Origin: Roseobacter sp. SK209-2-6
Lineage (GTDB): Bacteria; Pseudomonadota; Alphaproteobacteria; Rhodobacterales; Rhodobacteraceae
Direction of reading: 5' to 3'
Assembly: GCF_000169455.1 (NCBI RefSeq)
Contig: NZ_AAYC01000017.1
Span: 19,753 to 83,752 of the forward strand
Length of the DNA stretch: 64,000 nt
Below the pieces are notes generated by a model, which was not told where the DNA came from, made no database searches, and saw only the letters and a list, made by a program, of their open reading frames with translations. How positions within the stretch are numbered: position 1 is the stretch's first letter; every line of letters begins with the position of its first letter. Below are positions 62,386-64,000 of this stretch, piece by piece. A program made the translations under genes and the position numbers.

Positions 62386-63258
62386 TCACACCCCAGGTGG
62401 TTCGGCAGGTGGGACAAATGCCTCCATATCCTCGGCTTTCAGCACTGCCTGCAGCCCTTCGCGATAGGTTGGATAGAGTAGCTCCACCCCCAGCTCCGAC
62501 TTGATGCGGTTATTTCGCACGCGCTTGTTTTCACTATAAAAGCTTCGCGCCATTGGCGACATACCTGCCTCATCATAGGGGACTTCGGCAGGCATTGGCA
62601 GTTGCAACAGCTCTGCCGCATAACCCAGCACATCTTGCGGAGGGGCCGGATCATCATCGCAAAGGTTGTAAATCGAGCCTGGATTGGGTCGCTGGATTGA
62701 AGCCAACAGTACCTGCGCAATGTCATCCACGTGAATGCGGGAAAACACCTGACCAGGTTTGATAATGCGCCGCGCCTTCCCGGCCATCAGCTTGGCAAAA
62801 GGGCCGCGACCGGGCCCGTAGATCCCGGCCAAGCGAAAGATATGCAACGGGAGGTCCGGAACCTCTTGCCACTGCTCTTCTGCCCGGACCCGCCAGCGCC
62901 CCCGTTCGCTGGTTGGCGCCAGGGGTGAGGCCTCATCCACCCAGGCGCCGTCGCGGTGGCCATAGACCGCCGTTGTGGAGAGATATCCCACCCATTTCAG
63001 TTGATTGGTCCGGGCAGCAATCTCTTCGCGCAGCTGCGCCAGAACAGGATCACCCTGAGCGTCTGGGGATATCGACACAAGGAGATGGGTAACCTGCTCA
63101 AGCGGTAGCGAGCTACCCGGCCAGAGCAGCATCTCTGCCCCGTCCACCTCGACCGCATCCCGTGTGGTTCCAATGATTCGCCATTGGTCTAGGGGCAATT
63201 GACGCACAAGCGCACGCGCGGTGTAACCAAAGCCAAGACAAAGAAGAGTATTTTGCAT
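62386..63258 (-). CDS. NAD(P)-dependent epimerase/dehydratase, YeeZ-like SDR
   Basis: A 290-residue extended-SDR protein from the ATG at 63258 (MQNTLLCLGFGYTARALVRQL); an upstream frame runs to 63306. The nucleotide-binding turn is the atypical LGFGYTA seen in YeeZ-like proteins, the catalytic Tyr is in YLSTTAVYGH, and IFRLAGIYGPGRGPF and IHVDDIAQ are family segments. Substrate unknown. Divergent from the methyltransferase gene. Confidence 0.88.
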   Translation of the reverse strand: MQNTLLCLGFGYTARALVRQLPLDQWRIIGTTRDAVEVDGAEMLLWPGSSLPLEQVTHLLVSISPDAQGDPVLAQLREEIAARTNQLKWVGYLSTTAVYGHRDGAWVDEASPLAPTSERGRWRVRAEEQWQEVPDLPLHIFRLAGIYGPGRGPFAKLMAGKARRIIKPGQVFSRIHVDDIAQVLLASIQRPNPGSIYNLCDDDPAPPQDVLGYAAELLQLPMPAEVPYDEAGMSPMARSFYSENKRVRNNRIKSELGVELLYPTYREGLQAVLKAEDMEAFVPPAEPPGV

Positions 63259-63323
63259 GATGCATAAATGCGAGCAGTCTTTCACGGGCGCAAGACTTGA
63301 TTTCATTCGCTGAGCAATCTTTG

Positions 63324-63980
63324 ATGGCCCTTATGGAAACGCGCAAACCCAATCTAGACGGTGCCTATGGCCTGACAACGCCTGCGGACTCCAAACGGTT
63401 TTACGCCGGTTGGGCCAAGAGCTATGATCAGGATTTTGCCGCTGATGCAGAGTACCTTTTGCCTCAGCTGACTGCACAGGGGTTTATCTCAGCGGGCGGG
63501 CGCGGCCCAGTTCTGGATGCGGGTGCCGGAACCGGCCTATGTGGTGAGGCCTTGGCCAAATTCGGTATCGGCCCACTGGACGCTGCCGACATCAGTCCCG
63601 ATATGCTGGCCGAAGCCCTGCGCAAGGATGTCTATCGAGATGTCATCGAAGCTGATCTTCTGGCAGGTATCCCGATGCCACGCGGTTACTATCGAGGCCT
63701 CGTGTCCTCTGGCACCTTTACCCATGGTCATATCGGTCCAGAGGCACTTCCCGCCCTCCTGAGGGTAACCGCCGCAGGTGCGCAGTTTGCTCTGTCGATC
63801 AATGCCAAATTCTACCGCAAGGCAGAGTTCGGAGCCGCCTTTGACCGGTTGCTACGTGGACAATGGATCAAAGACCTAACCCTGCCAGAAGTACAAATCT
63901 ATGGCCAGGGAACCTCGCGGGGCAGTACCGATGAGTACAAAGACGATACTGCCTATATCGCATTGTTTAAAAAGGCCTGA
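63324..63980 (+). CDS. Class I SAM-dependent methyltransferase
   Basis: A 218-residue methyltransferase from the ATG at 63324 (a TTG at 63297 and an ATG at 63333 are alternatives). SAM-binding motif I is VLDAGAGTGLCGEAL and the acidic loop ADISPDMLAEA; motif post I and II regions follow (YRGLVSSGTFTHGHI). Similar proteins act on small molecules; no substrate can be assigned. The stop is inside the window, 20 bases before the end. Confidence 0.88.
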   Translation: MALMETRKPNLDGAYGLTTPADSKRFYAGWAKSYDQDFAADAEYLLPQLTAQGFISAGGRGPVLDAGAGTGLCGEALAKFGIGPLDAADISPDMLAEALRKDVYRDVIEADLLAGIPMPRGYYRGLVSSGTFTHGHIGPEALPALLRVTAAGAQFALSINAKFYRKAEFGAAFDRLLRGQWIKDLTLPEVQIYGQGTSRGSTDEYKDDTAYIALFKKA

Positions 63981-64000
63981 TCTTTTCCTTGTGAGCCTCC

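Noticed and set aside
1..64000. CRISPR arrays, rRNA genes, intact insertion sequences or prophage
   Set aside because: No spaced direct repeats, no rRNA-like stretches and no transposase or phage structural genes were seen.

Overview
The window reads as a chromosomal segment of an alphaproteobacterium of the order Rhodobacterales, most likely the Roseobacter group (Ruegeria/Phaeobacter-like). This rests on the overall look of the proteins, TRAP transport, a petP/petR pair together with petABC, type II lumazine synthases, and the lpd-lipA-gcv arrangement. No species call is possible from the sequence alone. The DNA is fairly GC-rich, so most genes carry long antisense shadow frames, which are left out.

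Layout. 1-4.4 kb: C-terminally cut hybrid histidine kinase, nicotinamidase, TrhO tRNA hydroxylase, MerR-type metal regulator. 4.5-8 kb: Zn/Cd/Pb P1B ATPase with a MerR-type 19-bp-spacer promoter, then a GlxA/AraC-type regulator. 8-16.4 kb: a minus-strand glycine operon (lpd, lipA, Na+/alanine-glycine symporter, gcvT, gcvH, gcvP), divergent from an XRE-cupin regulator. 17.2-23.2 kb: a GntR/FCD-controlled catabolic cluster (DUF1330; DUF1185; alpha/beta hydrolase fused in frame to a flavin reductase; luciferase-like monooxygenase; aldehyde dehydrogenase), followed by a FAH-family hydrolase and a TRAP transporter (23.3-27.8 kb). 27.9-30.7 kb: thioesterase, YcaQ-like DNA glycosylase, LacI regulator.

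31.2-33.8 kb: tRNA-Arg(CCT), a decayed mobilizable element (frameshifted replication-type gene, MobC fused to a truncated relaxase), an AT-richer filler, and tRNA-Lys(TTT). 34-39 kb: dapF, mtaB, then petABC (cytochrome bc1). 39-45.7 kb: GST, PaiB-like protein, FMN riboswitch with a type II lumazine synthase, a second lumazine synthase paralogue lacking the catalytic His, and a thiamine ABC transporter (thiBPQ) under a TPP riboswitch. 45.7-51.7 kb: aroC, HD hydrolase, AEC transporter, malonyl-CoA synthetase, EamA exporter, small membrane protein.

51.8-54.8 kb: AraC regulator divergent from a DUF4142-cupredoxin pair, then ohrR/ohr with two palindromic operators. 54.9-57.1 kb: ilvE and petP-petR. 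57.3-64 kb: a secreted unknown, HDAC-family protein, xseB, ispA and dxs (isoprenoid precursor supply), a small unknown protein, an SDR/YeeZ-like epimerase and a methyltransferase.

Most of the window is ordinary housekeeping DNA. The parts that most merit a second look are the GntR-controlled monooxygenase cluster with its fused enzyme, the lumazine synthase paralogue with its structured leader, the mobile remnant beside tRNA-Arg, the serine at a catalytic-cysteine position of DapF, and the palindrome inside the glycine-operon promoter.
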